64,000 nucleotides of DNA from Clostridiales bacterium (GCA_918262735.1 CAKJYJ010000003.1:1-64000); one strand, 5' to 3'; positions 26,284 to 35,673 are shown, numbered from the stretch's first letter. Numbers and translations are program-made. The notes: generated by a model not told the origin, from the letters alone.

Positions 26284-27840
26284 TTAAATTTTATTAAACA
26301 GTTTTTTACCTTTTGTGAATAATAAAACTGTAAATAACATTAGAAGAAGAATGTAAACTCCTGCGGTTATTATAGCAATTGTTGATAGTTTTAACTTAAA
26401 TATTAAATATAGTGCAATTGGGATTGCTGTTATAATAAATCCCCAAACCATTGAAAGAAGAACCGACAAGCTTTGTTTAACAACCTGTGTTTCATTGTCC
26501 CAATTCATTTTTGGATACATTAAGTTAATCATAAGTCCAGCAATGTCTGTGATTAATAAGAATACAAATGTTATTGCAAATACTATTAACGATTGAATAA
26601 TACTGCTAAAAACAATTCCATATATAACTGACGAGATAAATATTGCAGGGGTCATAACAATTATTGGAACAAATAGTTTTGACCAAAAAACTTGTGTTGT
26701 TGATACGGGAAGTGAGTGAAGTAGCCAAATTGATTTTCCCTCTAGTGAAACAGAAACACCCGAAATGCAAGTCATTCCAATACAGAAGTTAATAATAAGT
26801 GCAAATATAAATTGAAAATCGTTTGGATCAATTGGTAAATTAAAGGTGTTTGTTAGACCATCTGCCCCCAAAATTGCAATGGCAACTGAAAGAACAAGAA
26901 TTAGAATGGGGCCTATTATTGTGTTTACTAGGTAGGCTGGAGTTGAAAAGTAGTTTACAATTTCTTTGTGAAGCAAATGTCTAAATGGTTGTTGTTTGTC
27001 TTTTAGTATAACGTTTTCTTTTTTACTTGTGTAAACACCATAATTTTTACCATAAACCTTTATTTGTAAGAGAACTCCAATAAACGCTGGTATGATTGTA
27101 ATTCCAGCAAAAACAAGGATTGAGATAAGTGATTGGTCAAATATAAATGTTAATATTTGGTTACTGATGACCCTATCTTGAAAATAACTCTCCATGCTGT
27201 CAAATTGAACCGTTCCATAGCCGCTGGTTTTAACAAGCATTAGGGCAATTAAAGCTATGTAACATATTGTTGGAATAAGCGATTTTAATATGGTTCCAAA
27301 CTTCATTCTGTTGAATAATCTAATAACCAAGAATTGCATAATTAAGCTCACGCCCACACTAAGTAGGGGTAAGAAAATAACAACCAACAATCCAAATATC
27401 AATATTGAAACAGAAAATACTGGTGCAGTTATTTCGTATAACACAATAAATGGAAGCAAAAGAATAATTGTAAAGATCAAATCAAAAGCATATTTGTTTA
27501 TTAGTTTTGAAATAATTATGTATCGTTTTTTAATTGGCAAGGAAAGAAGCAAATCCGAATCATTTCCTTTTGTTTTTGCTGTAACACGCATTACTCCAAT
27601 GATTAATATTGTTACTAGGGTGGTTATTATACCATGAAAAACGCATAGTTTACCAAGACCTAGTGGTCCAAGCCCTTCAAACATTGACCATGCTTGAAAT
27701 GAATACAGAACCAAAAGCCCAATCACACCAAGCACAAGCAGAGCAACTGCTGTTTGGGTTGATTTTCGCTTTCTTTTTCCTTGCATTGCCCCAAGCAACA
27801 TAATAAAGTTGTTTTTTAATAATATTCTAAGACTACTCAT
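26284..27840 (-). CDS. ABC exporter, membrane subunit
   Basis: This is a 518-residue polytopic membrane protein with about ten to twelve hydrophobic segments and long Lys-rich cytoplasmic loops. It resembles the large ABC-2-type permeases partnered with single ATPases in Firmicutes. I place the start at the ATG at 27840 (MSSLRILLKNNF), which overlaps the end of the ATPase gene by 8 bases. A longer reading to 27912 would run far into the ATPase gene. It acts with the upstream ATPase to export an unknown substrate. Confidence 0.75.
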   Translation of the reverse strand: MSSLRILLKNNFIMLLGAMQGKRKRKSTQTAVALLVLGVIGLLVLYSFQAWSMFEGLGPLGLGKLCVFHGIITTLVTILIIGVMRVTAKTKGNDSDLLLSLPIKKRYIIISKLINKYAFDLIFTIILLLPFIVLYEITAPVFSVSILIFGLLVVIFLPLLSVGVSLIMQFLVIRLFNRMKFGTILKSLIPTICYIALIALMLVKTSGYGTVQFDSMESYFQDRVISNQILTFIFDQSLISILVFAGITIIPAFIGVLLQIKVYGKNYGVYTSKKENVILKDKQQPFRHLLHKEIVNYFSTPAYLVNTIIGPILILVLSVAIAILGADGLTNTFNLPIDPNDFQFIFALIINFCIGMTCISGVSVSLEGKSIWLLHSLPVSTTQVFWSKLFVPIIVMTPAIFISSVIYGIVFSSIIQSLIVFAITFVFLLITDIAGLMINLMYPKMNWDNETQVVKQSLSVLLSMVWGFIITAIPIALYLIFKLKLSTIAIITAGVYILLLMLFTVLLFTKGKKLFNKI

Positions 27841-28546
27841 TATCAACACTCTCCAAGAATACTTTTTCCAAACTTTTATCTTTTTTAACTTCTTCCATTG
27901 TTCCGCAGGCAATTATTTTGCCCTCTTTAATGATTGCAACCTTGTTGCAAAGTTTTTCGGCAACTTCAAGAACGTGTGTTGAGAAGAATATGGCACATCC
28001 ATCATTTACTAGTTTTTTCATAATTTCTTTAACGGTAAAGCTTGCCTTTGGGTCAAGGCCAACAAATGGCTCATCCATAACAATTAGCTTTGGTTTATGT
28101 ATAAATGCGGATATCAAAACCAATTTTTGTTTCATACCGTGTGAATATGTTGATATTGGACTATTTAAGTCTTTTTCAAGACCTAGTTGTTCGGCATATT
28201 CTATGGCAAGTTTATTTCTTTCTTCTTTACCAATATTAAACACATCTGCAATAAATTCTAAATATTGAACACCGGTTAGTGATTCATATATGTCTGGATT
28301 GTCTGGAATATATGCTAAAACCTTTTTGCATTCAACGGGGTTTTTAACAATATCCATACCATCAATTAATATTTCTCCGCTGTTAAAATCATTAATTCCA
28401 ACAACGCTTTTTATTGTTGTTGTTTTTCCGGCACCGTTTGGGCCAATAAAAGCAAAAATATCGCCATTTTCAACTTTAAGTGATATATTGTCAACAGCAA
28501 CTTTATTATTTGAATAAATTTTTGTAAAATTCTTTATTTCAAGCAT
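27833..28546 (-). CDS. ABC transporter ATP-binding protein
   Basis: This 237-residue ATPase has Walker A GPNGAGKTTT (about 36-45), a Q-loop-region DNPDIYESLTG, signature YSHGMKQKL (about 137), Walker B LIVMDEPFVGLDP (about 158) and the H-loop STHV. The signature YSHGM and EPFVGLDP are typical of CcmA/DRA-like exporters paired with ABC-2 permeases. The ATG at 28546 is preferred because GGAGG (28551-28555) lies just before it; an in-frame TTG at 28558 lies upstream of that site. It is co-transcribed with the overlapping permease. Confidence 0.88.
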   Translation of the reverse strand: MLEIKNFTKIYSNNKVAVDNISLKVENGDIFAFIGPNGAGKTTTIKSVVGINDFNSGEILIDGMDIVKNPVECKKVLAYIPDNPDIYESLTGVQYLEFIADVFNIGKEERNKLAIEYAEQLGLEKDLNSPISTYSHGMKQKLVLISAFIHKPKLIVMDEPFVGLDPKASFTVKEIMKKLVNDGCAIFFSTHVLEVAEKLCNKVAIIKEGKIIACGTMEEVKKDKSLEKVFLESVDNE

Positions 28547-28699
28547 TAAAACCTCCAATCAAACTAGTAGTGTTATTATATAACATGTTTGAACATTATT
28601 AATTATAATAATTTTTATAATAAATGACAAGCAAAAGAGATAAAAAGCCCCCAAAACCAAGTTATTAAACAGAGCTGTTATATAAAAAAATAATATTTG

Positions 28700-28728
28700 T
28701 TACAAATAAACAAGAAATATGATATAAT
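28700..28728 (+). promoter_or_regulatory. Promoter of the GNAT gene
   Basis: TTACAA (28700-28705) and TATAAT (28723-28728) have a 17-base spacer. A GTGAGGAAAG ribosome site follows. The -35 box is weak. Confidence 0.65.
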
Positions 28729-28744
28729 ACGGTGAGGAAAGATT

Positions 28745-29287
28745 ATGGAAAGAATATATTTAAGCATTCCAACAAAAGAAGAAATGTGGTTCAAAAAAGA
28801 ATTGGAGTCCGACCCTAAAACAATGGACTATAATGCAGGGTACAACGTTTCATATAAAGGCTATAACCAAAATGATGGAACAATACAGGAAGATTTGAAA
28901 GAATTGCAAGATGTTTGGTTTTGCAGGTGGATAGGGTATGAACCAAGCAGGTATTTTGCATTTATTAAAAGGGTGGAAGATGATGCATACATTGGTGAAG
29001 TGTACTTCAAAGATGAAACCCCAAATGGACATGAAATTGGAATTGTTATTAAGGGTGAGTATCGTGGCAGGGGATATGCAACAGAGGCAATATCACTTCT
29101 TTGTAAAAGGGCAGATGAGCTTGGTATAAAAAAATTATTTCACCAAATTCCAGACACGAGATTATCAGCAATTAAAGCAGATTTGAACAATGGTTTTGTG
29201 ATGGTAAAAAATAATATTCCTTGTGGTTTTACCAAATTTGGGAAAACGGAAAACGAGGTTTTACTGGTTAGGGTAAACAGCAAATAA
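28745..29287 (+). CDS. GNAT-family N-acetyltransferase
   Basis: This 180-residue protein carries the acetyl-CoA binding motif EIGIVIKGEYRGRGYATEAI (about 98-117, with the R/Q-x-x-G-x-G/A core RGRGYA), followed by the helix LLCKRADELGIKKL and an asparagine-bearing LNNGF segment near 157. It transfers an acetyl group from acetyl-CoA to an unknown amine. The N-terminal 60 residues are not typical, and the substrate cannot be guessed. It is a single-gene unit diverging from the ABC exporter. Confidence 0.8.
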   Translation: MERIYLSIPTKEEMWFKKELESDPKTMDYNAGYNVSYKGYNQNDGTIQEDLKELQDVWFCRWIGYEPSRYFAFIKRVEDDAYIGEVYFKDETPNGHEIGIVIKGEYRGRGYATEAISLLCKRADELGIKKLFHQIPDTRLSAIKADLNNGFVMVKNNIPCGFTKFGKTENEVLLVRVNSK

Positions 29288-29290
29288 ATA

Positions 29291-29350
29291 AAAAAATAGG
29301 GCATAATGATAAAAATTATTAAAAATTTATCAAAAATTGCCCTATTTTTT
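29291..29350. terminator. Bidirectional terminator with large loop
   Basis: AAAAAATAGGGCA (29291-29303) pairs with TGCCCTATTTTTT (29338-29350), between convergent genes. The loop is AT-rich. Confidence 0.8.
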
Positions 29351-29362
29351 GTTATTTTTATA

Positions 29363-29812
29363 TTATTTTTCTAAATTACAATTAATTATTCTCCTATTAA
29401 TTTTTGCTTGTTCAATTTTTTTAATCCAGTTTTTATCAAATTCTTTGGCATCAATTATTGCTTCTAGTCTTTTTTTAATTCCGTAGTCATACCCGCTGTT
29501 TGTTTCTCCAAATGGAATGTAATAGCCATGTGCGGTGGTGTTAATAATTTTTGATAGAGGAATGTTCACGGTTATTATGTAGCAATTTCTGATTACGCCA
29601 ATGTTACTTGGTTTGTTCTTTTCACTAATCAACTGAAGTATATGTTGACAAGCAGTTTTGTTATAAAAAAAGTGAAGGTATTTTTTACCTTGTTCATATT
29701 TATGTGTGTTAAACGGCGTTTTAATGGAATCCATACACGTTCCAAGTTTTTCCGTGTTTTCGTTAAGCATATTCAACAGTTCGGTCTTTCCAACAACTCT
29801 AAATAGTTTCAT
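29363..29812 (-). CDS. Hypothetical protein, 149 aa, probably leaderless
   Basis: Unrecognised soluble protein. The start MKLFRVVGKTELL at 29812 is chosen because a promoter (TTGATT, 17 bases, TATAAT) ends only 6 bases before it. An 18-codon N-terminal extension to 29866 would lie upstream of transcription. Features include YLHFFYNK, VNIPLSKI and a GYYIPFGETNSGYDYG stretch, and a basic C-terminus. It might be a small enzyme or an ADP-ribose/nucleotide-binding protein, but no family is claimed. Confidence 0.6.
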   Translation of the reverse strand: MKLFRVVGKTELLNMLNENTEKLGTCMDSIKTPFNTHKYEQGKKYLHFFYNKTACQHILQLISEKNKPSNIGVIRNCYIITVNIPLSKIINTTAHGYYIPFGETNSGYDYGIKKRLEAIIDAKEFDKNWIKKIEQAKINRRIINCNLEK

Positions 29813-29818
29813 ACAAAA

Positions 29819-29847
29819 ATTATATATCAAATAACGAAATAAATCAA
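29819..29847 (-). promoter_or_regulatory. Promoter giving a leaderless transcript
   Basis: On the minus strand TTGATT (29847-29842), a 17-base spacer and TATAAT (29824-29819) stand 6 bases before the ATG at 29812. Confidence 0.75.
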
Positions 29848-29967
29848 TATACATTTTTTGAGGCAATGATTTTATTTTGAATGTTTACTAATATGTTATT
29901 AATAACATTATTAGTATTGACCATTTTTTTAATTTGTGCTAAAATACTAAAAAGAGAGGCTAATTAA

Positions 29968-32646
29968 ATGGTTGTTGAATATGGCGTTTTAACAGAAGTT
30001 ACCGATGAGGATATTGAATTATTAAAAACCAACCCGGATAAGTTTTGGCGTGGTGTAACTAAAATTGGAGATTCCGCATTTAAGGATGTTCAAGGAATGA
30101 CCAGTATTGTTATTCCTGAGGGCGTAAAGAGCATAGGAGTTAATGCGTTCATCGGAAATAATTTAATTAGTGTTAAAATGCCAAGCACTTTAGAATCAAT
30201 TGGTAAAAGTGCCTTTGCAGAATCTTGTAGTTTAAAAGAAGTTGACATGCCAAATGTTAAGACGATTGGAGATTGGGCATTTTGTGGGTGTGATTCACTT
30301 GAAAAAATTATTTTACCAGACGGATTGGAGCAAATTGGAGATGATGCGTTTGGTTGGTGCAAAAATTTGAAAGAAATTGTTATTCCTGGCAGTGTTAAGG
30401 TTTTACCAAATTTTCCTAATTGTGAATCATTAGAAACCGTTAAATTATGCCCAGGAGTTACAGAAATCAGAGACAATGCATTTTCTCGAAAATGCGAGAA
30501 TCTTGAAAACATTGAAATACCTGAAGGTGTTACTATTATCGGGGCAGATGCATTTTGGCATTGTTACAAACTAAATAATGTTGTGTTACCAGAAAGTGTT
30601 ACAATAATTGGGGAGCAAGCATTTGCGAGTTGTGTTGCATTGGAAAGTATTGTTATTCCCTCAAATGTAACAGAAATTAAAGAACGTACCTTTTATAGTT
30701 GTCATTCATTAAAGAAAGTTGAAATTAAAAATGGCGTAAAGGAAATAAAGCCAGAGGCATTTCATTCTTGTATAAGTTTAAAAAGTGTTAGTATCCCCGA
30801 TAGCGTTGAAAAAATTGGTACAGATGCATTCTATTTGTGTGGAAAGTTAACCAGTATTGATATACCTGGAAGTGTGAAAATAATAGACAAATATGCATTT
30901 AATTCTTGCGGTCTTACCACTGTTAACATTCAAAATGGAGTTAAAACAATCGGTGCGTTTGCATTTTTAGATTGTTCACACATAAAAAATATTGTAATTC
31001 CAGAAAGTGTTGAGGAAATAGAATATTATGCATTTAGGGATTGCTTTTGTATGCAAAGTGCCTCAATACCAATGAGTGTTAAAAGAATTGATCCAGAGGC
31101 ATTTTCAAAGTGCGGATTTCGTTATATTTATTTTAATGATAAAGAAATATTTCTTTCAGAGGAAGAAGACGAAACCAAGGTGGGTTATGAATGTGTAGAA
31201 TATAATGAAAAAAATACTTCAAAAATTTTTAATTCAAATTTCAGACAAAATTATATTCAAGTACACAAATGGAAAGAAGAAAACAAGATTAGGTTTATTC
31301 CACCAAATTATTTACTCAGTATTTTTCCATCGGACCAAATTGAAAATTTCTTTATTAACAATAACAATCAACGCTGGGGGAGACTTGTTAAAGAACTTGG
31401 ATTTAATGAATACGACATTTTTCTTCCTGAACTATTAAAAATATATTATGCGCTTGGTGGTTTTTCTGAAAACCAAGGTGAATGTGAAAAGGCATATAAA
31501 TACATTGTAGAATATGTTGCAAAAAAACCTGATTCAGATTATTCATACGGTAGAGTTGCCGAAGAAATACATCAAAAATTTTCCAAACTTGAATTAAATG
31601 GACCATACAATAAAGACTTCGCACAGTTTTTTATGAGGTATTATAAGGACGATAAATCATTTATGTCGTTTGACCTGGATGGAGACGGTAAAAGAGATTA
31701 CCTCTGTGAGGCACACAATAGGTTTAATCATATTCAAAAAGCATATCCTTACAGAGTTGTTACCGGAAACACTGAAAGGGAATTGTTATCGCCTCAATTT
31801 GTTGCTGAGCATTGCACATTTGTTATATATGACGATGTGGAAGAGGGAAATGAGGCACTCGCTGAACTGGTTGGAAAGTACGGATATTCTCAGGAACAGT
31901 TTGAAAAGATGCAAGAAATGTACGCTGTTGCAAAAAAAGAGAAGAGTAAGTATGTTATTATGGCGGATAAGGCTAAAGAAACCGATTCTGTAAAGTTTAG
32001 GCTACTTGACAAAGATGATCCACTGGGCTTTGTTTTGGGTGACATAACTAACTGTTGCCAACATATTGGTGGGGCTGGTGGTTCGTGCGTTGATGATGGA
32101 TACACAAACCCAGAAGCGGGCTTCCTTGTGTTTGAGGAGTCTGTTAAAGATGAAAATGGAAACGACACTGGTGAAAAGGTAATACTAGCTCAAGCATATA
32201 TTTGGTATGATCCAGTAACAAAAACGGTTTGTTATGACAACATTGAAATACCAACAGAAATACTAAATAGACTAAGAAAGGGAAAAGATGGTGACCTCAC
32301 AACCGCCGAACTTTTAGATGCGGTTGAAAGATCGGCAGAAGCCATTATGCATGCAATGAATAAAAATGGCGTTATGGTTAAAAAGGTAACAACGGGTGAA
32401 GGATATAACGACCTGCGTACAGAATTAAAAAATAGAGGTTATGTGCGTGAAACCGAAGGTCTTGCTAGCCATGGGGGATATGACGGATATACTGATGCTG
32501 ATGAGGCTCAATATGTAATTAAAACCTATGACCAAGTAACAACAGAATGTGCGGAAGAAACTAAAAAGGATGCGGAAAAAGCAAGAACAAGTCTTAAAGA
32601 TATTTTTAGAGCAATTAAAAATAGATTGACGGGTAAAGATTTATAA
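29968..32646 (+). CDS. Cytoplasmic BspA-like leucine-rich-repeat protein with unknown C-terminal domain
   Basis: This 892-residue protein has no signal peptide or membrane segment, unlike exported BspA proteins. Residues about 30-390 are some fifteen LRR_5 units of ~23 residues (VxxIGxxAFxxCxxLxxVxIPxS). A middle part (about 420-560) is helical, then comes an EF-hand/dockerin-like loop DLDGDGKRDYL (about 569). Residues about 670-830 form a separate domain with LGDITNCCQHIGGAGGSC and QAYIWYDPVTKTVCYDNIEI, which I cannot assign. The LRRs probably bind a protein partner. The start has an AGAGAGG site. A coiled-coil gene follows 16 bases downstream. Confidence 0.7.
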   Translation: MVVEYGVLTEVTDEDIELLKTNPDKFWRGVTKIGDSAFKDVQGMTSIVIPEGVKSIGVNAFIGNNLISVKMPSTLESIGKSAFAESCSLKEVDMPNVKTIGDWAFCGCDSLEKIILPDGLEQIGDDAFGWCKNLKEIVIPGSVKVLPNFPNCESLETVKLCPGVTEIRDNAFSRKCENLENIEIPEGVTIIGADAFWHCYKLNNVVLPESVTIIGEQAFASCVALESIVIPSNVTEIKERTFYSCHSLKKVEIKNGVKEIKPEAFHSCISLKSVSIPDSVEKIGTDAFYLCGKLTSIDIPGSVKIIDKYAFNSCGLTTVNIQNGVKTIGAFAFLDCSHIKNIVIPESVEEIEYYAFRDCFCMQSASIPMSVKRIDPEAFSKCGFRYIYFNDKEIFLSEEEDETKVGYECVEYNEKNTSKIFNSNFRQNYIQVHKWKEENKIRFIPPNYLLSIFPSDQIENFFINNNNQRWGRLVKELGFNEYDIFLPELLKIYYALGGFSENQGECEKAYKYIVEYVAKKPDSDYSYGRVAEEIHQKFSKLELNGPYNKDFAQFFMRYYKDDKSFMSFDLDGDGKRDYLCEAHNRFNHIQKAYPYRVVTGNTERELLSPQFVAEHCTFVIYDDVEEGNEALAELVGKYGYSQEQFEKMQEMYAVAKKEKSKYVIMADKAKETDSVKFRLLDKDDPLGFVLGDITNCCQHIGGAGGSCVDDGYTNPEAGFLVFEESVKDENGNDTGEKVILAQAYIWYDPVTKTVCYDNIEIPTEILNRLRKGKDGDLTTAELLDAVERSAEAIMHAMNKNGVMVKKVTTGEGYNDLRTELKNRGYVRETEGLASHGGYDGYTDADEAQYVIKTYDQVTTECAEETKKDAEKARTSLKDIFRAIKNRLTGKDL

Positions 32647-32662
32647 AAGCGGGAGATGTTAT

Positions 32663-32908
32663 ATGGAAAAAGAAAAACAATTATTGATGGGGTTAAACCA
32701 AGCAATAGATAGTTTGCTAGCGCGCTTAAAAATGTTAGAGGAAGAAAAAAAGGACATTTTAAGCAGATACAGCGAAGCCAAAGAAGATGAAATTGATTTA
32801 ATCCTGCAACAGATGCAAGAAAGCGAGGAAAAATTCAGGCTTGTTTATGAAGAAATGAATAAATTGAGTAGTGAGATTGAACAGTTAAAAAAAGAGTATT
32901 TAGATTAA
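32663..32908 (+). CDS. Small coiled-coil protein, 81 aa
   Basis: Almost the whole protein is a charged heptad-like helix (LLARLKMLEEEKKDIL, then EEMNKLSSEIEQLKKEY). It has no signal or known family. A GGGAG ribosome site and 16-base spacing put it in an operon with the LRR protein, for which it could be a partner. Confidence 0.65.
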   Translation: MEKEKQLLMGLNQAIDSLLARLKMLEEEKKDILSRYSEAKEDEIDLILQQMQESEEKFRLVYEEMNKLSSEIEQLKKEYLD

Positions 32909-32993
32909 ATCTAAAATGGGTTTTTGACTACTATTCCACATATGTTTATATGAGAATAATTAATTGGACTGAAAGCTGTTAATAAATTATGAA

Positions 32994-33028
32994 AAACATT
33001 TTGCAAGGGTGTGCAAAGTGTTTTTTAT
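32994..33028 (+). terminator. Intrinsic terminator
   Basis: AAACATTTTGCA pairs with TGCAAAGTGTTT (one T-G pair) around AGGGTG and is followed by Ts. Confidence 0.8.
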
Positions 33029-33073
33029 TATATAAAACTATGTGAAGGATAATACAAATGTTTGCCTTTTTGT

Positions 33074-33102
33074 TTTACAAAGATTGACGCTTTGTGTATA
33101 AT
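33074..33102 (+). promoter_or_regulatory. Promoter of the 4-alpha-glucanotransferase gene
   Basis: TTTACA (33074-33079) and TATAAT (33097-33102) have a 17-base spacer. A TTGACG at 33084 is too close to the -10 box to serve. Confidence 0.75.
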
Positions 33103-33218
33103 TTGTATGTACCATAAAAGTGGTTAAGCAATAAGTAAACTGCTTAGTTTATATTGAATTTTAGTATATTATTAAGCGAAATAAACAAATATGAATATAT
33201 TACATTTTGGGAGGAAAA

Positions 33219-34667
33219 ATGAATAAAAAATTAGGTGTGCTCCTTCACGTGTCTTCATTAAAAAGCGAATATGGAATTGGTGATTTTGGAAAATCAGCGT
33301 ATGAATTTATTGATTTTTTATCAGAAAACAAAATAGATGTTTGGCAAATTCTGCCGCTGTCTTCCACCAATATTTACAACTGCCCATATTCATCTTTGTG
33401 TTACTTTTCATTTGACACAATGTATGTTTCGCCAGAAGATTTGTTAAAAAGAAATCTAATTATGGAAAGCGATTTATTGGCGTTGAAAAAGCTAAAAAAA
33501 AGCTCCAAGGTTGAATATTCAAAAGTGAAGGCAGAAAAGTTAAAACTTTTAAACATTGCATATAAAAATATAACCGAGGGTATGCTGGAAACTATTAAAT
33601 TATTATATAATAACGATGCGAAAATCCGAAAATATGCAGAGTATTTGGTGTTGGTTGATAAATATGGTGAAGATTGGAGAAAATTTCCATTTAGTGCAAA
33701 TGATGAAAACAGCAAGGAATATAAAGATTTTTGCAATGATAATTATGATAGAATATTAAAGTATGTTTTCTTTCAATACATATTAAATGAAGAGTGGCAA
33801 GATGTGTTAAAATATGCAAATATTAGGGGCGTTGAAATATATGGCGACCTACCTGTGTATTCCAATATAAATGCATTTGAGGTGTACCAAAAGCCAAACA
33901 TTTACTTGCTGGATAAAAATAAATTTCCAAAGGTATATGGGGGAATGCCCCCAGACAGCATGTGTCCAAAAGGGCAAAATTGGGGTACTTGTGTGTATAA
34001 CTGGAAACTAATGAGTAAAGATAACTATGCGTTTTTGGTTGACAAAATTAAAACAGTGTTTAAGTTTTATAATGTTTTAAGAATTGACCACTTTATTGGT
34101 TATGTTAAGCACTTTGAGGTTGATGCAAAAAACAATGACCCAGCACTTGGGAAATGGACAAAAAGTGGTGGAAAAGAATTTTTTGAACAACTGTTTAATG
34201 AGTTAGACGCAACAAAAATAATTGTTGAGGATTTGGGGGCAATTATTCCAGAGGTTGAAAACACCCGAGATAAATTTAACTTGACAGGAATGAGCGTTTT
34301 GCAAGATTATAAAAATAGCAATTATTTACCAAATAATGTGAAAGAAAACACAATATATTACCTTGGAACTCACGATAACAACACATTTGTTGGGTTCTTA
34401 AATTCTCTTAATAAACAAGAGAAAACCGAGTTTTTAACACTGCTTAATATTAGAACAAAGAATAATAAGAAAATATGCCTAGAGTGCATAAATAAAATGA
34501 TGGAAAGCAAAGGCGGTACTGTTATTTTGCAAATGCAAGATTTTTTACTTCAGGACGAAAAATTCAGAATGAACGTTCCGGGAAGAGCAGAGGATTGTTG
34601 GGAATATAAAGTTCCAAACAACTATAAAAAGAAATTTATAAAAACGCTGTCCAAAATTAGGAGATAA
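33219..34667 (+). CDS. malQ: 4-alpha-glucanotransferase (amylomaltase)
   Basis: This 482-residue GH77 enzyme moves alpha-1,4-glucan segments between malto-oligosaccharides in glycogen/maltodextrin use. Family landmarks are YGIGDFG (about 18), WQILPLSSTN (about 43), GDLPVYSN (about 209), GQNWGTCVYNW (about 250), the nucleophile-region LRIDHFIGY (about 285), the acid/base-region VEDLGAIIPEV (about 335) and GTHDNNTF (about 386). The length is normal. The ATG at 33219 follows GGGAGG; a TTG twelve bases earlier lies within the ribosome site. No other starch or glycogen genes are adjacent. Confidence 0.93.
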   Translation: MNKKLGVLLHVSSLKSEYGIGDFGKSAYEFIDFLSENKIDVWQILPLSSTNIYNCPYSSLCYFSFDTMYVSPEDLLKRNLIMESDLLALKKLKKSSKVEYSKVKAEKLKLLNIAYKNITEGMLETIKLLYNNDAKIRKYAEYLVLVDKYGEDWRKFPFSANDENSKEYKDFCNDNYDRILKYVFFQYILNEEWQDVLKYANIRGVEIYGDLPVYSNINAFEVYQKPNIYLLDKNKFPKVYGGMPPDSMCPKGQNWGTCVYNWKLMSKDNYAFLVDKIKTVFKFYNVLRIDHFIGYVKHFEVDAKNNDPALGKWTKSGGKEFFEQLFNELDATKIIVEDLGAIIPEVENTRDKFNLTGMSVLQDYKNSNYLPNNVKENTIYYLGTHDNNTFVGFLNSLNKQEKTEFLTLLNIRTKNNKKICLECINKMMESKGGTVILQMQDFLLQDEKFRMNVPGRAEDCWEYKVPNNYKKKFIKTLSKIRR

Positions 34668-34701
34668 ATGTAAAGTAACTTTTCAAACATTAAAAAACAT
34701 T

Positions 34702-34727
34702 GGCAATACGTTTGTGTTGCCTTTTTG
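34702..34727 (+). terminator. Intrinsic terminator of malQ
   Basis: GGCAATAC pairs with GTGTTGCC around GTTT, followed by T5. Confidence 0.8.
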
Positions 34728-34766
34728 TTATCAATTTTAATTTCTTTTGTAAATTATTAAAAATGA

Positions 34767-34795
34767 TTAGGTATTTTTATTTTATATGTTATAAT
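34767..34795 (+). promoter_or_regulatory. Extended -10 promoter giving a leaderless transcript
   Basis: TGTTATAAT is an extended -10 box (TATAAT at 34790-34795) with a weak TTAGGT 17 bases upstream. The ATG at 34802 begins 6 bases after the -10 box. Confidence 0.75.
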
Positions 34796-34801
34796 ACAGG
34801 T

Positions 34802-35587
34802 ATGATTGGAAACGTTATTGGTGACCTTGCGGGGTCAATTTATGAGTATGAACAGTTAAAAGATTATCATTCAGTTTACATTAGTAAACTAATTGAAGAT
34901 AATGCCTTTTTTAGCGATGATACCATTTTAACGGTTGCTGTTGCAGATGCAATCTTAACCCGCACACCATATGAAACCAAACTAAAAGAATACACAAAAA
35001 AATATAAAAATTATAAACCAAACTTTGAACCATACTTCAAAACAGCATTTTCTCCAAATTTTATTAAGTGGGCAGAGCAAAATGATGCTGGAACAAGCAA
35101 CGGGAATGGAGCACTGATGAGGGTTGCACCTGTTGGGTTTTTGTTTAATAACGAAAATGATGTTATTAAAAATGCATATCTTGCAACAATTCCATCACAC
35201 AATAATCCAATTGCAATAAAGTCTGCACAAATTGTTGCGCTTATTATTCTTTATGCAAGGAATGGTTTAACAAAAGAACATATCAAGAATAAATTAAATT
35301 TGAACATATATAGACCATTTGGGACGGGCTTTAACACAACTTGTGAAGACACACTAGAAATTTGTTTATATTCATTCTTTAATTCAAATTCTTTTGAAGA
35401 AGCAATTGCTCGTGTAATTAGTTTTGGTGGCGACACAGACACAAACGCTTGCATTGTTGGTGGAATGGCTGAGGCAATGTGGGGAGTTGACTATAAAACA
35501 AGGGCAAAAGCAATGAATTATCTTCCACAAGAATTTCAAGACATATTGGGCAGGGCATATGCAAAAGTTGAAAATAGAATAAGGTAA
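34802..35587 (+). CDS. ADP-ribosylglycohydrolase family protein
   Basis: This 261-residue protein of the DraG/ARH family removes ADP-ribose from modified targets or cleaves related compounds using two metal ions. It has the N-terminal IGDLAGSIYE motif, FFSDDTILTVAV (metal-binding Asp pair, about 38-50), GNGALMRVAPVG (about 100), the SHNNP turn and FGGDTDTNACIVGG (about 208). An in-frame extension to 34700 is rejected because it precedes the promoter. It is a stand-alone gene with no ADP-ribosyltransferase beside it. Confidence 0.88.
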   Translation: MIGNVIGDLAGSIYEYEQLKDYHSVYISKLIEDNAFFSDDTILTVAVADAILTRTPYETKLKEYTKKYKNYKPNFEPYFKTAFSPNFIKWAEQNDAGTSNGNGALMRVAPVGFLFNNENDVIKNAYLATIPSHNNPIAIKSAQIVALIILYARNGLTKEHIKNKLNLNIYRPFGTGFNTTCEDTLEICLYSFFNSNSFEEAIARVISFGGDTDTNACIVGGMAEAMWGVDYKTRAKAMNYLPQEFQDILGRAYAKVENRIR

Positions 35588-35605
35588 ATAAAATAATTAT
35601 TAATA

Positions 35606-35637
35606 AAAAATAGCAGGCGTTATTGCCTGCCATTTTT
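35606..35637. terminator. Bidirectional terminator
   Basis: A GCAGGC/GCCTGC stem around GTTATT has A and T tracts on its flanks, between convergent genes. Confidence 0.85.
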
Positions 35638-35673
35638 ATATAATTAACAAAAATTTAATATTTTTTGCAAAAA

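Larger units (their letters stand above)
32909..33218 (+). other. Non-coding spacer and malQ leader
   Basis: This ~300-base stretch holds a terminator (32994-33029), a promoter (33074-33102) and an untranslated leader of about 110 bases. The leader has a short inverted repeat (TAAGCA...TGCTTA) but no riboswitch I can recognise. Confidence 0.6.

Noticed and set aside
27841..27912. 24-codon N-terminal extension of the ABC permease
   Set aside because: It would overlap the ATPase gene by about 80 bases. The internal ATG at 27840 gives the usual short ATPase/permease overlap.
33084..33102. TTGACG as -35 box for malQ
   Set aside because: Only 7 bases separate it from TATAAT. TTTACA at 33074 has the proper 17-base spacing.
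34700..34801. 34-codon N-terminal extension of the ADP-ribosylglycohydrolase
   Set aside because: It spans the malQ terminator and the gene's own -10 box. Family homology begins at MIGNVIGDLAG.
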